This document shows, one piece after another, positions 8,332 to 16,930 of a stretch of 64,000 bases of DNA; positions within the stretch are counted from its first letter, which is position 1, and every line of letters begins with the position of its first letter. The DNA is from Prevotella sp. (GTDB taxonomy: Bacteria > Bacteroidota > Bacteroidia > Bacteroidales > Bacteroidaceae). The translations under genes and the position numbers were made by a program. The DNA is taken from assembly GCA_017471245.1 (NCBI GenBank), contig JAFUVB010000003.1:22889-86888 (forward strand), given 5' to 3'. The notes beneath the pieces are model-generated. The model was given only the letters and a program-made list of their open reading frames with translations. It did no database searches and was not told the DNA's origin.

Positions 8332-9377
8332 CAGAAATACTTGGTTATTTTTGCATTATCAAAGTTGTTCATCTCGTTCACCATGTTCACGGCACTCTGA
8401 ATGATAGGGTAGGAGCACAAGGCACCTGTGCCTTCGCCCAACCGCAGACCGAGATGGAGCAGCGGCTGTGCATGCATCAGGCTGAGCATGCGCCCATGTC
8501 CGCTTTCATCACCGCAATGCCCGAATATCATATAGCTGAGAACGTCGGGATATAGCTGATATGCTGCCAGTGCGCATGCGCTCATGATGAAACCGTCGAC
8601 CATCACCAGCATCTTCAGTTCGGCAGCATGGAGCATGGCACCAATGGCTGCTGCCATCTCGAAACCTGCGAAATGGCGGATGCACAGCTCTGTCGACGGA
8701 TTCGCGTTGTTGGCAATGAAATGCGCAACTGCTGCGCTGAGCACCTCTCGTTTGTGCTTCAGTCCGGGATGATCAAGCCCTGCGCCCACGCCGATACACT
8801 CATCGAGCGGAATGTTTCCAAAGAGATGCATCCAGATGCTGCTGGGTGATGTGTTGGCAATACCCATCTCTCCCATGCAGATAATGTTGCAACCCTCAGC
8901 GTGGCAGTCATCCACCAGTTGGATGCCGGTATCGATGGCACGGTTGAATTCTGCTTCGCTCATCGCCGCTTCGTGCAGGAAATTGCGGGTTCCGCGTGCA
9001 ATCTTTCGGTTGATGATGCCGGGGATATTGCTCAGATCATGATCCACGCCCATGTCGATGATGCGCAGCTTGAATCCATGTTGGCGGCAGAACATGTTCA
9101 CTCCGCCACCTCCGTGAGTGAAGTTGATCATCTGCTGCCATGTGACATCACGTGGAGACACGCTGACACCTTCTTTTTCGATGCCGTGGTCACCCCCAAA
9201 GAGCAGGTGACAGGGATGGTGGAGGGCTGGTGAAAGAGTCTGCTGCACCATGCAAACCTGCATGGCGAGTGTCTCCAATCTGCCCAACGAGCCTTTCGGC
9301 TTGTTCAGGTTGTCGATCTTTTCTTGTATGGAAACCCTCAAATTCTCGTCGGGCTTCACTATGTTGAATGCTTTCAT
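8331..9377 (-). CDS. cobT: Nicotinate-nucleotide:dimethylbenzimidazole phosphoribosyltransferase
   Basis: A 348-aa enzyme that activates the lower ligand base to its alpha-ribotide. LFGGDHGIEKEGVS is near residue 65, and the C-terminal GLRLGEGTGALCSYPII carries the catalytic glutamate. Length matches the family (about 350). It lies in the minus-strand order cobU, cobT, cobS, cobC. With no corrin-ring genes in the window, the cluster fits cobamide salvage or the last assembly steps. Confidence 0.95.
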   Translation of the reverse strand: MKAFNIVKPDENLRVSIQEKIDNLNKPKGSLGRLETLAMQVCMVQQTLSPALHHPCHLLFGGDHGIEKEGVSVSPRDVTWQQMINFTHGGGGVNMFCRQHGFKLRIIDMGVDHDLSNIPGIINRKIARGTRNFLHEAAMSEAEFNRAIDTGIQLVDDCHAEGCNIICMGEMGIANTSPSSIWMHLFGNIPLDECIGVGAGLDHPGLKHKREVLSAAVAHFIANNANPSTELCIRHFAGFEMAAAIGAMLHAAELKMLVMVDGFIMSACALAAYQLYPDVLSYMIFGHCGDESGHGRMLSLMHAQPLLHLGLRLGEGTGALCSYPIIQSAVNMVNEMNNFDNAKITKYF

Positions 9378-9556
9378 GTCGCTTGCTTCTTGTTTCTTGC
9401 CTCTTGCTTCTTTTAATCAAATCTCTTGCCTCTTGCTTCTTGCCTCTTGCTTCTTTACAATCAAATCTCTTGCCTCTTGCTTCTTGCCTCTTGCTTCTTG
9501 CCTCTTGCTTCTTTTCAATCAGGCCTCTTGCTTCTTGCCTCTTGCTTCTTTACACC
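9378..9556. repeat. CTTGCTTCTTGCCTCTTG repeat block between cobU and cobT
   Basis: About 170 bp made almost wholly of CTTGCCTCTTGCTTCTT units, interrupted at intervals by TCAATCAAATCT or a variant. It gives artificial open frames rich in Leu, Ala, Ser and Cys that are not real genes. On the cob mRNA it reads as GA-rich AAGCAAGAGGCAAGA. Confidence 0.85.
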
Positions 9557-9560
9557 ATCG

Positions 9561-10088
9561 TCACTTGATTTTCACTGCGATGCCGCTAACCATCAGGATC
9601 ACCTCGTCGGCATGTTGCGCCACGTATTGGTTCATCCACCCTTCCAGGTCGGTGAACTTGCGCTGTATGGCGTTGTCGCTTACCCCTCCGCTGCCTATCT
9701 CGTTGGTCACGAAGATGAATGTGGCATCCTGCTGTGTGAATCTGTCGAACTCTGCCTGCAGGTTTGCCAAGGCTTCCTCCACCGAAGGCTGTTCCCACTC
9801 GTTAGCCATTCGGTCGAAAAAGAAGTTCGTACACCAGAGCGTGATGCAGTCGATCACCACTACGCGCCCGCTGACATCATGCTTGCTGAGCCATTTTTCT
9901 TCCTCGATGTTCGTCCATTGGCTGCCTCGGCGCTCCTGATGCTTCACAACGCGCTGGCGAAACTCTTCGTCCCAGATGTGGGCGGTGGCAAGATACACAG
10001 GGTGATCGCTCATCTGCAGCGCCATCGTTTCTGCCTGAACGCTCTTCCCTGAGCGCTGTCCGCCAGTAATCAGAATAATCTTTTTCAT
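9561..10088 (-). CDS. cobU: Adenosylcobinamide kinase / adenosylcobinamide-phosphate guanylyltransferase
   Basis: A 175-aa bifunctional enzyme that phosphorylates adenosylcobinamide and transfers GMP to it. The P-loop is ITGGQRSGKS at residues 6-15; VVVIDCITLWCTN is the Walker-B-like strand, and VTNEIGSGG follows. The start at MKKIILITGG (10088) is chosen over an upstream in-frame ATG because it places the P-loop at the usual distance. TACCTTTG (10100-10093, minus strand) lies only a few bases upstream, so transcription may begin almost at the start codon. I see no cobalamin riboswitch upstream. Confidence 0.92.
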   Translation of the reverse strand: MKKIILITGGQRSGKSVQAETMALQMSDHPVYLATAHIWDEEFRQRVVKHQERRGSQWTNIEEEKWLSKHDVSGRVVVIDCITLWCTNFFFDRMANEWEQPSVEEALANLQAEFDRFTQQDATFIFVTNEIGSGGVSDNAIQRKFTDLEGWMNQYVAQHADEVILMVSGIAVKIK

Positions 10089-10141
10089 TCGGCAAAGGTA
10101 CATATAATTTTTCATATTCGGCGTAAAAGAGGAGGAAAAGT

Positions 10142-10196
10142 TGTGTTTCTTGCCTCCTGCTTCTTGCTGCTTCTTGCTTCTTTCTTCTGCAATTCT
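10142..10196. repeat. CTTGCTTCTTG-family repeats between cobU and ilvD
   Basis: A short run of TTCTTGCCTCCTGCTTCTTG and variants in the divergent gap between cobU and ilvD. Confidence 0.75.
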
Positions 10197-10235
10197 TCCA
10201 ATTCAAAGATATTTTTGAAATAAAACTGCGAATTT

Positions 10236-10267
10236 GTTGTGCATTTGGCAGATAATGTGTAATTTTG
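10236..10267 (+). promoter_or_regulatory. Promoter of the ilvDBN genes
   Basis: GTTG (10236-10239), 20 bp, TAATTTTG (10260-10267), about 46 bp before the ilvD ATG. No leader peptide or attenuator fits in the short untranslated region. Confidence 0.55.
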
Positions 10268-10313
10268 CAGCCAATTATAATTTAAGGTAAAAGATTAATC
10301 AAAATATAAGCAA

Positions 10314-12134
10314 ATGAAGCATCAGTTGAGAAGTGCTGTATGCACGGAAGGACGCAGAATGGCAGGCGCGCGTGCGCTCTGGGTAGCCACAGGTATGAAA
10401 CATGAGCAGTTCGGCAAGCCAATTATTGCCGTTGTGAACTCTTTCACACAGTTTGTTCCCGGACATACACATCTGCACGAGATTGGTCAGATTGTGCGTG
10501 AGGAAATAGAGAAAATGGGCTGCTATGCTGCTGAATTCAATACAATAGCCATCGACGACGGCATTGCCATGGGACACGACGGTATGTTGTATTCACTTCC
10601 CAGCCGTGATATCATCGCCGACAGTGTGGAATACATGGTGAATGCCCACAAGGCAGATGCCATGATCTGCATTTCCAATTGCGACAAGGTGACTCCCGGC
10701 ATGCTGATGGCTGCCATGCGACTGAACATACCTGCCGTTTTCTGCTCCGGCGGACCGATGGAGGCAGGCAGATGGCACGGCGAGAATGCCGATTTGATTA
10801 CCGCCATGGTGAAGGGAGCTGATCCCAGCGTGAGCGATGACGAGATACGCGAGCTGGAGGGCTGCGCCTGTCCGGGCTGCGGAAGCTGTTCCGGCATGTT
10901 CACAGCCAACTCGATGAACTCGCTGACCGAAGCTATTGGACTGAGCCTTCCCGGAAACGGAACCGTTCTTGCCACACATACCAACCGCATAGAACTGTTC
11001 CGGGCGGCTGCACGACAGATTGTGAAAAACGCATTGGCATACTACGAGGACGGAGATGAGCGCGTTTTGCCGCGCAGCATTGCCACACGCGATGCCTTCC
11101 TCAACGCCATGACACTTGATATAGCCATGGGCGGCAGCACCAATACGGTGCTCCACCTGCTCGCCGTGGCACAAGAGGCAGGCGTGGATTTCACTATGAG
11201 CGACATCGACGAGCTGAGCCGCAAGACTCCTTGCCTGTGCAAGCTGGCACCGAACACACAGAAATACAGTGTGCAGGAGTGTAACCGCGCCGGTGGAATA
11301 CTGGGAATCATGCGCGAACTCCACAAAGGCGGACTCATCAAGGGCGACGCAATGCGCGTGGATGGCATGACGCAGGGCGAGGCAATGGCAAAATATGACA
11401 TTACGGGACCTATAAGCCCCATAAGCCCTATAAGCCCTATAAGTCCTATAGGGATTTATTTCTCTGCTCCCGGCAACCGATTCTCAACGCAGATGGGCAG
11501 CCAGTCGGAGATGTGGGATACGCTCGACACCGACCGCGAGCATGGTTGCATCCGCGACATCGCACACGCCTATACCCAGGATGGCGGTTTGGCAGTGCTG
11601 TTCGGCAACATTGCGCAAGACGGATGTGTGGTGAAGACGGCCGGTGTGGATGAAAGCATCTGGCATTTCGAAGGACCTGCCGTGGTGTTCGACTCTCAGG
11701 AAGACGCATGCGAGGGCATCTTGGGCGGGAAAGTGAAGAGCGGCGACTGCGTTGTCATCACGCACGAAGGACCTAAAGGCGGACCCGGCATGCAGGAGAT
11801 GCTTTATCCCACTTCATATATCAAGAGCATGCACTTGGGCAAAGAATGTGCGCTGATCACTGACGGCCGTTTCTCGGGCGGCACATCGGGGCTCAGCATC
11901 GGGCATATCTCTCCCGAGGCAGCCGGCGGTGGTAATATCGGCAAGATAAAAGACGGTGACATTATCGTGATAGATATTCCTTCGCGATCGATCAACGTGA
12001 AACTCTCTGACGAGGAACTCGCTTCACGTCCGCAACAGCCGCTGAAGCGCACGCGCACAGTGAGCAAAGCCCTGCGCGCATACGCCCAAAGCGTATCGTC
12101 GGCAGACAAAGGCGGAGTGAGGATTATTGAGTGA
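10314..12134 (+). CDS. ilvD: Dihydroxy-acid dehydratase
   Basis: A 606-aa iron-sulfur enzyme that dehydrates dihydroxyvalerate and dihydroxymethylvalerate in valine and isoleucine synthesis. Family motifs: [35 protein letters not shown] (cluster cysteines), [17 protein letters not shown], and [15 protein letters not shown]. The sequence is intact, but the surface loop after AKYDIT holds a PIS tripeptide repeat (about residues 365-379). It is encoded by the ATAAGCCC intergenic repeat family, in frame. First gene of the ilvD-ilvB-ilvN run. Confidence 0.96.
   Translation: MKHQLRSAVCTEGRRMAGARALWVATGMKHEQFGKPIIAVVNSFTQFVPGHTHLHEIGQIVREEIEKMGCYAAEFNTIAIDDGIAMGHDGMLYSLPSRDIIADSVEYMVNAHKADAMICISNCDKVTPGMLMAAMRLNIPAVFCSGGPMEAGRWHGENADLITAMVKGADPSVSDDEIRELEGCACPGCGSCSGMFTANSMNSLTEAIGLSLPGNGTVLATHTNRIELFRAAARQIVKNALAYYEDGDERVLPRSIATRDAFLNAMTLDIAMGGSTNTVLHLLAVAQEAGVDFTMSDIDELSRKTPCLCKLAPNTQKYSVQECNRAGGILGIMRELHKGGLIKGDAMRVDGMTQGEAMAKYDITGPISPISPISPISPIGIYFSAPGNRFSTQMGSQSEMWDTLDTDREHGCIRDIAHAYTQDGGLAVLFGNIAQDGCVVKTAGVDESIWHFEGPAVVFDSQEDACEGILGGKVKSGDCVVITHEGPKGGPGMQEMLYPTSYIKSMHLGKECALITDGRFSGGTSGLSIGHISPEAAGGGNIGKIKDGDIIVIDIPSRSINVKLSDEELASRPQQPLKRTRTVSKALRAYAQSVSSADKGGVRIIE
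11404..11453 (+). repeat. ATAAGCCC repeat embedded in frame in ilvD
   Basis: Five spaced copies of CCTATAAGCCC-type sequence lie inside ilvD and are translated as repeated Pro-Ile-Ser. The same family lies in two intergenic gaps (6091-6156 and 13896-14012). Confidence 0.85.
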
Positions 12135-12184
12135 AGAGCTTTTAAAGTGAAGAGTGAAGAGTGAAGAATCTTTGAAAGTGAAGA
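12135..12184. repeat. GTGAAGAGTGAAGAAT-type repeats
   Basis: The 50-bp ilvD-ilvB gap consists largely of GTGAAGAGTGAAGA units. A related pair of blocks, in inverted orientation, is at 51268-51398. Confidence 0.7.
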
Positions 12185-13894
12185 ATGATGAACAAACAGA
12201 TAAAAGGATCAGAAGCGCTGATGCTTGCCTTGAAAGCACAGGGCGTGAAGACTATTTTCGGTTATCCCGGAGGTAGTATCATGCCCGTGTATGATGCGCT
12301 TTACGACTATACCCGTGGCGAAAAGAAGGCATTCGACCACATCTTGGTGCGCCATGAACAGGCAGCAGCGCATGCTGCCGAAGGCTTTGCCCGCGTGAGC
12401 GGTGAGGTGGGAGTGTGCATCGTTACCAGCGGACCGGGAGCAACGAACACGCTCACCGGTATTGCCGATGCCATGATGGACTCCACGCCCATCGTGGTGA
12501 TAGCCGGACAGGTGGGCATCAGCGTGCTGGGAACGGATGCTTTCCAGGAGGTTGATCTGGTGGGCGTGGCGCAGCCTATCTCGAAGTGGAGCTATCAGAT
12601 ACGCCATGCCGAAGACATAGCATGGGCTGTGAGCCGCGCTTTCTATATCGCCAAGAGCGGTCGCCCGGGACCTGTGGTGCTCGATCTCCCGAGGAATGCG
12701 CAGGTGGAAACGGTGGAATATGTTGAGGAGAAAGACACGTTCATCCGCAGCTATGTGGCATATCCTGAACTGAATAGGGATGCCCTGCAGGAGGCTGCTA
12801 CCCTGATCAACCAGGCAAAGAAGCCTTTGGCGTTGGTGGGGCAGGGGGTTGAACTGGGAAATGCTCAGCAAGAACTGAAGGCTTTCCTTGAAAAAGCCGA
12901 TATTCCCGCTGGTCGCACCATGCTGGGACTGTCTGCCCTTCCCTCTGACCATCCGCTCAATGTGGGCATGCTGGGCATGCACGGCAACCTGGCGCCCAAC
13001 ATCAAGGAGCAGGAATGCGACGTTTTGATTGCCATCGGCATGCGTTTCTCCGACCGTGTGACGGGCAATCTCTCCACCTATGCCAAGCAGGCGAAGGTGA
13101 TACATTTGGATATCGACAAGAGCGAGATAGACAAGAACGTGAAAGCCGACGTGGCGGTGATTGCCGACTGCAAGGAATCGCTGCCCGCACTCACCGAAAT
13201 GATCCGCGAGAGCAAGCACAGCGAATGGCGCGAATCGTTCAAGCCATTGCAGGAGAAGGAGTATGAGCGCGTGATCAGGCCGGCTCTCCATCCTGCCGAA
13301 GGACAGCTGCTGATGGGCGAAGTGGTGAACGCCGTGGCGCAGGCTACCAATGGCAACCACATCACCGTTACCGACGTGGGACAAAACCAGCTCTTTGCCA
13401 CCCGCTATTCATGCTACAAGCAAAACCGATCCATCGTTACCAGCGGCGGATTAGGCACCATGGGCTTTGGCGTTCCTGCCGCCGTGGGTGCCACTTTCGG
13501 TGCTCCGGGGCGCACGGTGGTATGTTTCTGCGGCGACGGAGGCTTTCAGATGAACCTGCAGGAGCTGGGCACCATCATGGAACAGCAGTCGCCCGTGAAG
13601 ATGGTGTTGCTCAACAATCACTATCTCGGCAATGTGCGCCAGTGGCAGGATATGTTCTGGCAGCGGCGCAAGTCGTTCACCAAGATGATGAACCCCTGCT
13701 ATGAACTGATTGCGCAGGGTTACGGCATTCCCTACGAGGCTGTGGTGGACCGGAAAGACCTGGATGCTGCCGTGGCGAAGATGCTCTCCACCGACGGACC
13801 ATACATCCTCGAATGTGCCATTCTCGAAGACGACGACATACTGCCGATGACTCCACCGGGCAAAAGTGTAGATGAGATGATGCTGTCGCTGTGA
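12185..13894 (+). CDS. ilvB: Acetolactate synthase large subunit
   Basis: A 569-aa thiamine-diphosphate enzyme that condenses pyruvate with pyruvate or 2-ketobutyrate. The catalytic glutamate is in LVRHEQAAAHAAEGFAR, followed by TSGPGATNTLTGIADAM. The C-terminal cofactor motif GDGGFQMNLQELGTIMEQQ leads to LLNNHYLGNVRQWQ. Either of two adjacent ATG codons (12185, 12188) could start it. It sits 50 bp after ilvD and about 130 bp before the regulatory subunit gene. Confidence 0.96.
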   Translation: MMNKQIKGSEALMLALKAQGVKTIFGYPGGSIMPVYDALYDYTRGEKKAFDHILVRHEQAAAHAAEGFARVSGEVGVCIVTSGPGATNTLTGIADAMMDSTPIVVIAGQVGISVLGTDAFQEVDLVGVAQPISKWSYQIRHAEDIAWAVSRAFYIAKSGRPGPVVLDLPRNAQVETVEYVEEKDTFIRSYVAYPELNRDALQEAATLINQAKKPLALVGQGVELGNAQQELKAFLEKADIPAGRTMLGLSALPSDHPLNVGMLGMHGNLAPNIKEQECDVLIAIGMRFSDRVTGNLSTYAKQAKVIHLDIDKSEIDKNVKADVAVIADCKESLPALTEMIRESKHSEWRESFKPLQEKEYERVIRPALHPAEGQLLMGEVVNAVAQATNGNHITVTDVGQNQLFATRYSCYKQNRSIVTSGGLGTMGFGVPAAVGATFGAPGRTVVCFCGDGGFQMNLQELGTIMEQQSPVKMVLLNNHYLGNVRQWQDMFWQRRKSFTKMMNPCYELIAQGYGIPYEAVVDRKDLDAAVAKMLSTDGPYILECAILEDDDILPMTPPGKSVDEMMLSL

Positions 13895-13895
13895 G

Positions 13896-14012
13896 AATAG
13901 GGCGATCAGCCCAAGATTATCTTATCAGCCCTAATATGATTCTTATCAGCCCTAATTTTTCTTATTAGTCCTATAAGCCATATATGCCCTATAAGTCCTA
14001 TAAAAAACCAAA
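13896..14012. repeat. ATCAGCCC/ATAAGCCC repeats between ilvB and ilvN
   Basis: Degenerate copies of TTATCAGCCCTAAT and CCTATAAGCC fill the gap. They extend the apparent ilvN reading frame upstream, but that part is repeat rather than coding. Confidence 0.75.
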
Positions 14013-14025
14013 AAGAGCAATAAAG

Positions 14026-14583
14026 ATGGAACAAGAAAAAAAACTATATACGCTGCTTGTATATTCAGAGAATATCGCCGGTATACTGAATCAGATAACC
14101 GCCGTTTTCACCCGTCGGCAGGTGAACATCGAGAGCTTGAACGTGTCGGCATCCAGCATTCCCGGCGTGCATAAATACACCATCACGGCGTGGAGCGACG
14201 AAGACCAGATCATTAAAATCACCAAACAGATTGAGAAGAAGATCGACGTGGTGAAGGCAAGCTATTATACTGACGACCAGCTGTTTATCCGCGAGGTGGG
14301 ACTCTATAAGCTCTCCACGCCCATCGTGCTGGAGAATCCCGAGATTTCGCGCATCATCCGACGAGCCGACGGCAACATCATGGAGGTGAATCCCACTTAT
14401 ATCGCCGTGATGCTCGGCGGAATGACCGAGGATATCACAGCCCTCTATTATGAACTCGACAAATACCACTGCGTGTTGCAGTATACCCGCAGCGGTCGCG
14501 TGGCGGTTACGCGCAGCACAGTGGAGCAGGTGACCGACTTCTTGGAAAAGCAAGAGGCGAAACACCAGCAGCTCGGCGAGTAG
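14026..14583 (+). CDS. ilvN: Acetolactate synthase small (regulatory) subunit
   Basis: A 185-aa regulatory subunit. The N-terminal ACT domain begins YTLLVYSENIAGILNQITAV and continues RRQVNIESLNVSAS; a C-terminal domain follows. ACT domains in this family bind valine for feedback control. Start is set at MEQEKKLYTLL (14026); the 14 residues encoded upstream are translated repeat. In related Bacteroidales the thioesterase and ilvC follow at once. Here they are 7.7 kb away. Confidence 0.93.
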   Translation: MEQEKKLYTLLVYSENIAGILNQITAVFTRRQVNIESLNVSASSIPGVHKYTITAWSDEDQIIKITKQIEKKIDVVKASYYTDDQLFIREVGLYKLSTPIVLENPEISRIIRRADGNIMEVNPTYIAVMLGGMTEDITALYYELDKYHCVLQYTRSGRVAVTRSTVEQVTDFLEKQEAKHQQLGE

Positions 14584-14628
14584 AGTAAGCCCGCCTTTCA
14601 AGGCAACAGTATATGTATTAGCAGTCAA

Positions 14629-14680
14629 GAGGGCGTTTCAAAAAGAAGCTACAACGGATTACACAAATTTTGCGGATTAA
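14629..14680. repeat. Partial copy of the ACGGATT hairpin element
   Basis: AGAGGGCGTTTCAAAAAGAAG followed by CTACAACGGATT matches one end of the complete elements at 32890 and 39990. The other half is not recognisable. Confidence 0.55.
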
Positions 14681-14753
14681 AATTGCCTACGGCGTAACAT
14701 AAATATACGTGAATGAACGCGAATGAACCGTAAATATTTATGAGTAATATGAA

Positions 14754-14907
14754 GTGAAAACGTATGTATTATGAAATGAAAGCGTATATTTTATAAGGCG
14801 AAAGCATAGGTTTTTATCATCAGAAGCGTAGGTTTTATGAAGTGAAAGCATAGGTTTTAAGATGTGGAAGCATAGGTTTTAAGATGTGGAAGCATTGATT
14901 ATCTCTT
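14754..14907 (+). repeat. 22-bp-period array, core AAGCATAGGTTTT (7 units)
   Basis: Seven consecutive units of exactly 22 bp (starts 14754, 14776, 14798, 14820, 14842, 14864, 14886). The core GAAAGCATAGGTTTT is conserved and the remaining 7 bp varies. The first two units and the last are degenerate. The same array occurs in reverse orientation at 35263-35394 and 48645-48732. Confidence 0.85.
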
Positions 14908-15014
14908 TCGAAATCGTTGTTTATCTTATATGAATGCACCTCCTTCATACCTACGCGCGCGCACGCGCGCACTTTGCAAAAAAAATGTATTTTTCGGCGT
15001 TAGAGCAAAATAGA

Positions 15015-15361
15015 CTGATTATCAGATAGTTAGGTGATTTTAAGTGTTACCTGCTGCGACACCTGATGTGACACCCGCTGCGTATTTTCTGACCATTTTC
15101 CGCCTCAGAGGTACTTTTTTGCCGATTTTTGTCAGTTTTCTTTATTTTTAGAAGCACTTGTGTGCGGAAACAACAGACAAAAATACGCAAAAATTTTTGT
15201 CGTGGATTTTTATTTTAACATCAAAACCGCCTGATAATCAGCAAGTTGTAAATTCCGATTTTTCCCATTTTTCGCCGTTTTTCCACAAACTACCCCATCT
15301 GGTGGCGCAGTAGGTGTCGCAGCGGGTGACACTTAAATTTTGCGAACATACTGATTATCAA
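15015..15361. repeat. Palindromic composite element A
   Basis: Left edge CTGATTATCAG (15015-15025), 16-20 bp, then three 12-bp units of the type TGTTACCTGCTG (15045-15080). The interior is about 220 bp with a central CTGATAATCAG (15231-15241). Three inverted 12-bp units follow (15299-15334), then CTGATTATCA (15351-15360). A second copy with different interior is at 48811-49174. Just upstream is a 17-bp alternating CG/CA stretch (about 14954-14970). No gene is visible between 14584 and 15583. Confidence 0.75.
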
Positions 15362-15413
15362 TACTTTATGCACATCTCCCCAACTCTTTCACATTCCCGC
15401 TTGGGACCATTGA

Positions 15414-15562
15414 CCTTTAACCATTGACCATTGAGCATTGACCGTTGAGCATTGACCTTTAACCATTGACCTTTAACCATTGACCATTGACCATTAATCT
15501 GTTTCTTAGTTCTAATCTCTTGCCTCTTGCTTCTTGCTTCTTGCCTCTTACTTCTTGCTTCT
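15414..15562. repeat. CCATTGACC and CTTGCTTCTTG repeat blocks
   Basis: About ten copies of ACCATTGACC or a variant (15414-15497), then CTTGCCTCTTGCTTCTTG units (15518-15562). The first family also fills the interior of composite element B at 48.9-49.1 kb. Confidence 0.8.
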
Positions 15563-15583
15563 CAAAGTGTTTCTGTGTATTAC

Positions 15584-16477
15584 CTATTGCCAAAGTGGTT
15601 CATTCTCCCAGCCACGGGGAAAGCCCATTTGCCTGGTGATGTTGTTAGGGTAGGCTCTGAGAAGGCTTAATAATCTTTTTTTAATTTGACTGTTAGGCGT
15701 TATGTTCTGTTCCAAGTATAGAAGAGCGCATAGCTGAGCGTATAGTTTCATGGGACGAATGTACTGCGTATCAACCCATAAAAGCGGTAGTCGTCTTGGC
15801 ATCTGGGGCATGGCAGGATAGCGGCGGTTCCATGCACGTGCGTGATGGGCGCAGCAGTTACGGAGGACGGTGAGACTGCGCATCCAACTTTCAAGATAGG
15901 TGTATTGGGGCAAACCTACGCTCTTTGCCACCTGCTTTTTTACCTCCACATCTTTCATGTTGGCATACAACTTTGATAGATTGCCGAAAGAAACGACTTC
16001 CAGCGTTTTCCATACGGGAGGCATGGATGGTGCACTGTACTTGGCAAAGTGCTCCTGTAGAAATTCTTCCTTAGAGCGGTTGAGTTCCAATTGTATGTTG
16101 TCGAGGCATGTTTGGAAGATGTTACGATTGTTGAACATCGAAGAATCCATAAACCAAAAAGCTCCGTGCTTCATGGAGAAGAAATGAATGATGCGTGTGC
16201 GCAGGGCAACCTCTACGTCCTGTATGGCGGTAAAAATGACGGAACGCAGTTCCCTGTCGAATGAGTATAGCGAAATGACATCTTCGAGACGCGTACCATT
16301 CGCAAACCGATGCGTGTTCTTGTCTGTTTCGAAGATTTTCCAGTAGCTGGCTAAACGGAAGTAGCTGATGGAGGCAAGTTGTTTCAAGGCATTGTCTTCA
16401 TCACAGATAATTAAACCGCGTTGTTTCAAAATAGCAAGCTGAGTGTTAATGTCGGTAGGCTGCTTGTTATATCTCAT
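15584..16477 (-). CDS. Abi_2 family abortive-infection protein (HEPN fold)
   Basis: A 297-aa protein of the AbiD/AbiF (Abi_2) type. The N-terminus has QLAILKQRGLIICDEDNALK and the typical ISYFRLASYWKIF. The mid-region shows LYSFDRELRSVIFTAIQDVEVALRTRI. The HEPN ribonuclease signature is present as R-N-C-C-A-H-H in VLRNCCAHHARAWNRR. Abi_2 proteins block phage growth, presumably by RNA cleavage, in lactococci. It has its own promoter and no obvious antitoxin partner. It lies in the accessory block that interrupts the ilv genes, as expected of a defence gene. Confidence 0.88.
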   Translation of the reverse strand: MRYNKQPTDINTQLAILKQRGLIICDEDNALKQLASISYFRLASYWKIFETDKNTHRFANGTRLEDVISLYSFDRELRSVIFTAIQDVEVALRTRIIHFFSMKHGAFWFMDSSMFNNRNIFQTCLDNIQLELNRSKEEFLQEHFAKYSAPSMPPVWKTLEVVSFGNLSKLYANMKDVEVKKQVAKSVGLPQYTYLESWMRSLTVLRNCCAHHARAWNRRYPAMPQMPRRLPLLWVDTQYIRPMKLYAQLCALLYLEQNITPNSQIKKRLLSLLRAYPNNITRQMGFPRGWENEPLWQ

Positions 16478-16544
16478 ACCTTTATAAATGACGAAGTCCC
16501 GCCGTGGTACGCATTGTTAGGAGGCGTGGCGGGAACTGTTGTTG

Positions 16545-16576
16545 CAAAGGTACTGCATTTCTTTGGAATAGCCAAA
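16545..16576 (-). promoter_or_regulatory. Promoter of the Abi_2 gene
   Basis: On the minus strand TTTG (16576-16573), exactly 20 bp, TACCTTTG (16552-16545). The transcribed leader contains CCCGCC/GGCGGG arms extended by ACGC/GCGT (about 16499-16533), a strong hairpin close to the start codon. Confidence 0.75.
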
Positions 16577-16677
16577 CTTTTTTGAATAAAAATGCGGTGA
16601 GCACCAGCTTTTGTAATATATTTGAATTAAAGTATGTAATAAAAGCAACCAATTTCTTGCTTCTTTCTATTCCCCTT

Positions 16678-16798
16678 GCGTAAGCCGAAAAAGAATCAAG
16701 CCGCCGACCTCACAACGACCCTGCGTAAGCCGATAAAAGAATCAAGCCGCCGAACCCACAATGACCCTGCGTAAGCCGATAAAAGAATCAAGCCGCCC
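16678..16798. repeat. Three tandem 45-46-bp repeats
   Basis: Copies start near 16678, 16723 and 16769. Each begins GCGTAAGCCG, continues with AAAAGAATCAAGCCGCC, and ends in a variable ACCCACAATGACC-like stretch. A minus-strand frame across it (16917-16696) is made of the repeat and does not look like a real gene. Confidence 0.75.
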
Positions 16799-16930
16799 CT
16801 TTGACGGGGCGAGCTTACCTTAATGAAAGAGCGACGGGTAGGAGCGGTTAAGTCTCCCCATATAGGGGGAGATTTAGAGAGGGTGGATGTTTCTTTTGCC
16901 TCTTTTCTTTGCGCCAAAGAAAAAGAGGGG

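Noticed and set aside
9250-9939. Plus-strand open frame over cobT, repeats and cobU
   Set aside because: It is antisense to two certain genes, and its middle is translated CTTGCTTCTTG repeat.
10089-10313. Cobalamin riboswitch upstream of cobU
   Set aside because: No B12 box or matching core in the cobU-ilvD gap, only repeats and the ilvD promoter.
16696-16917. Minus-strand frame of 73 codons
   Set aside because: Made of the 45-46-bp repeat unit, with no promoter and no protein-like pattern.
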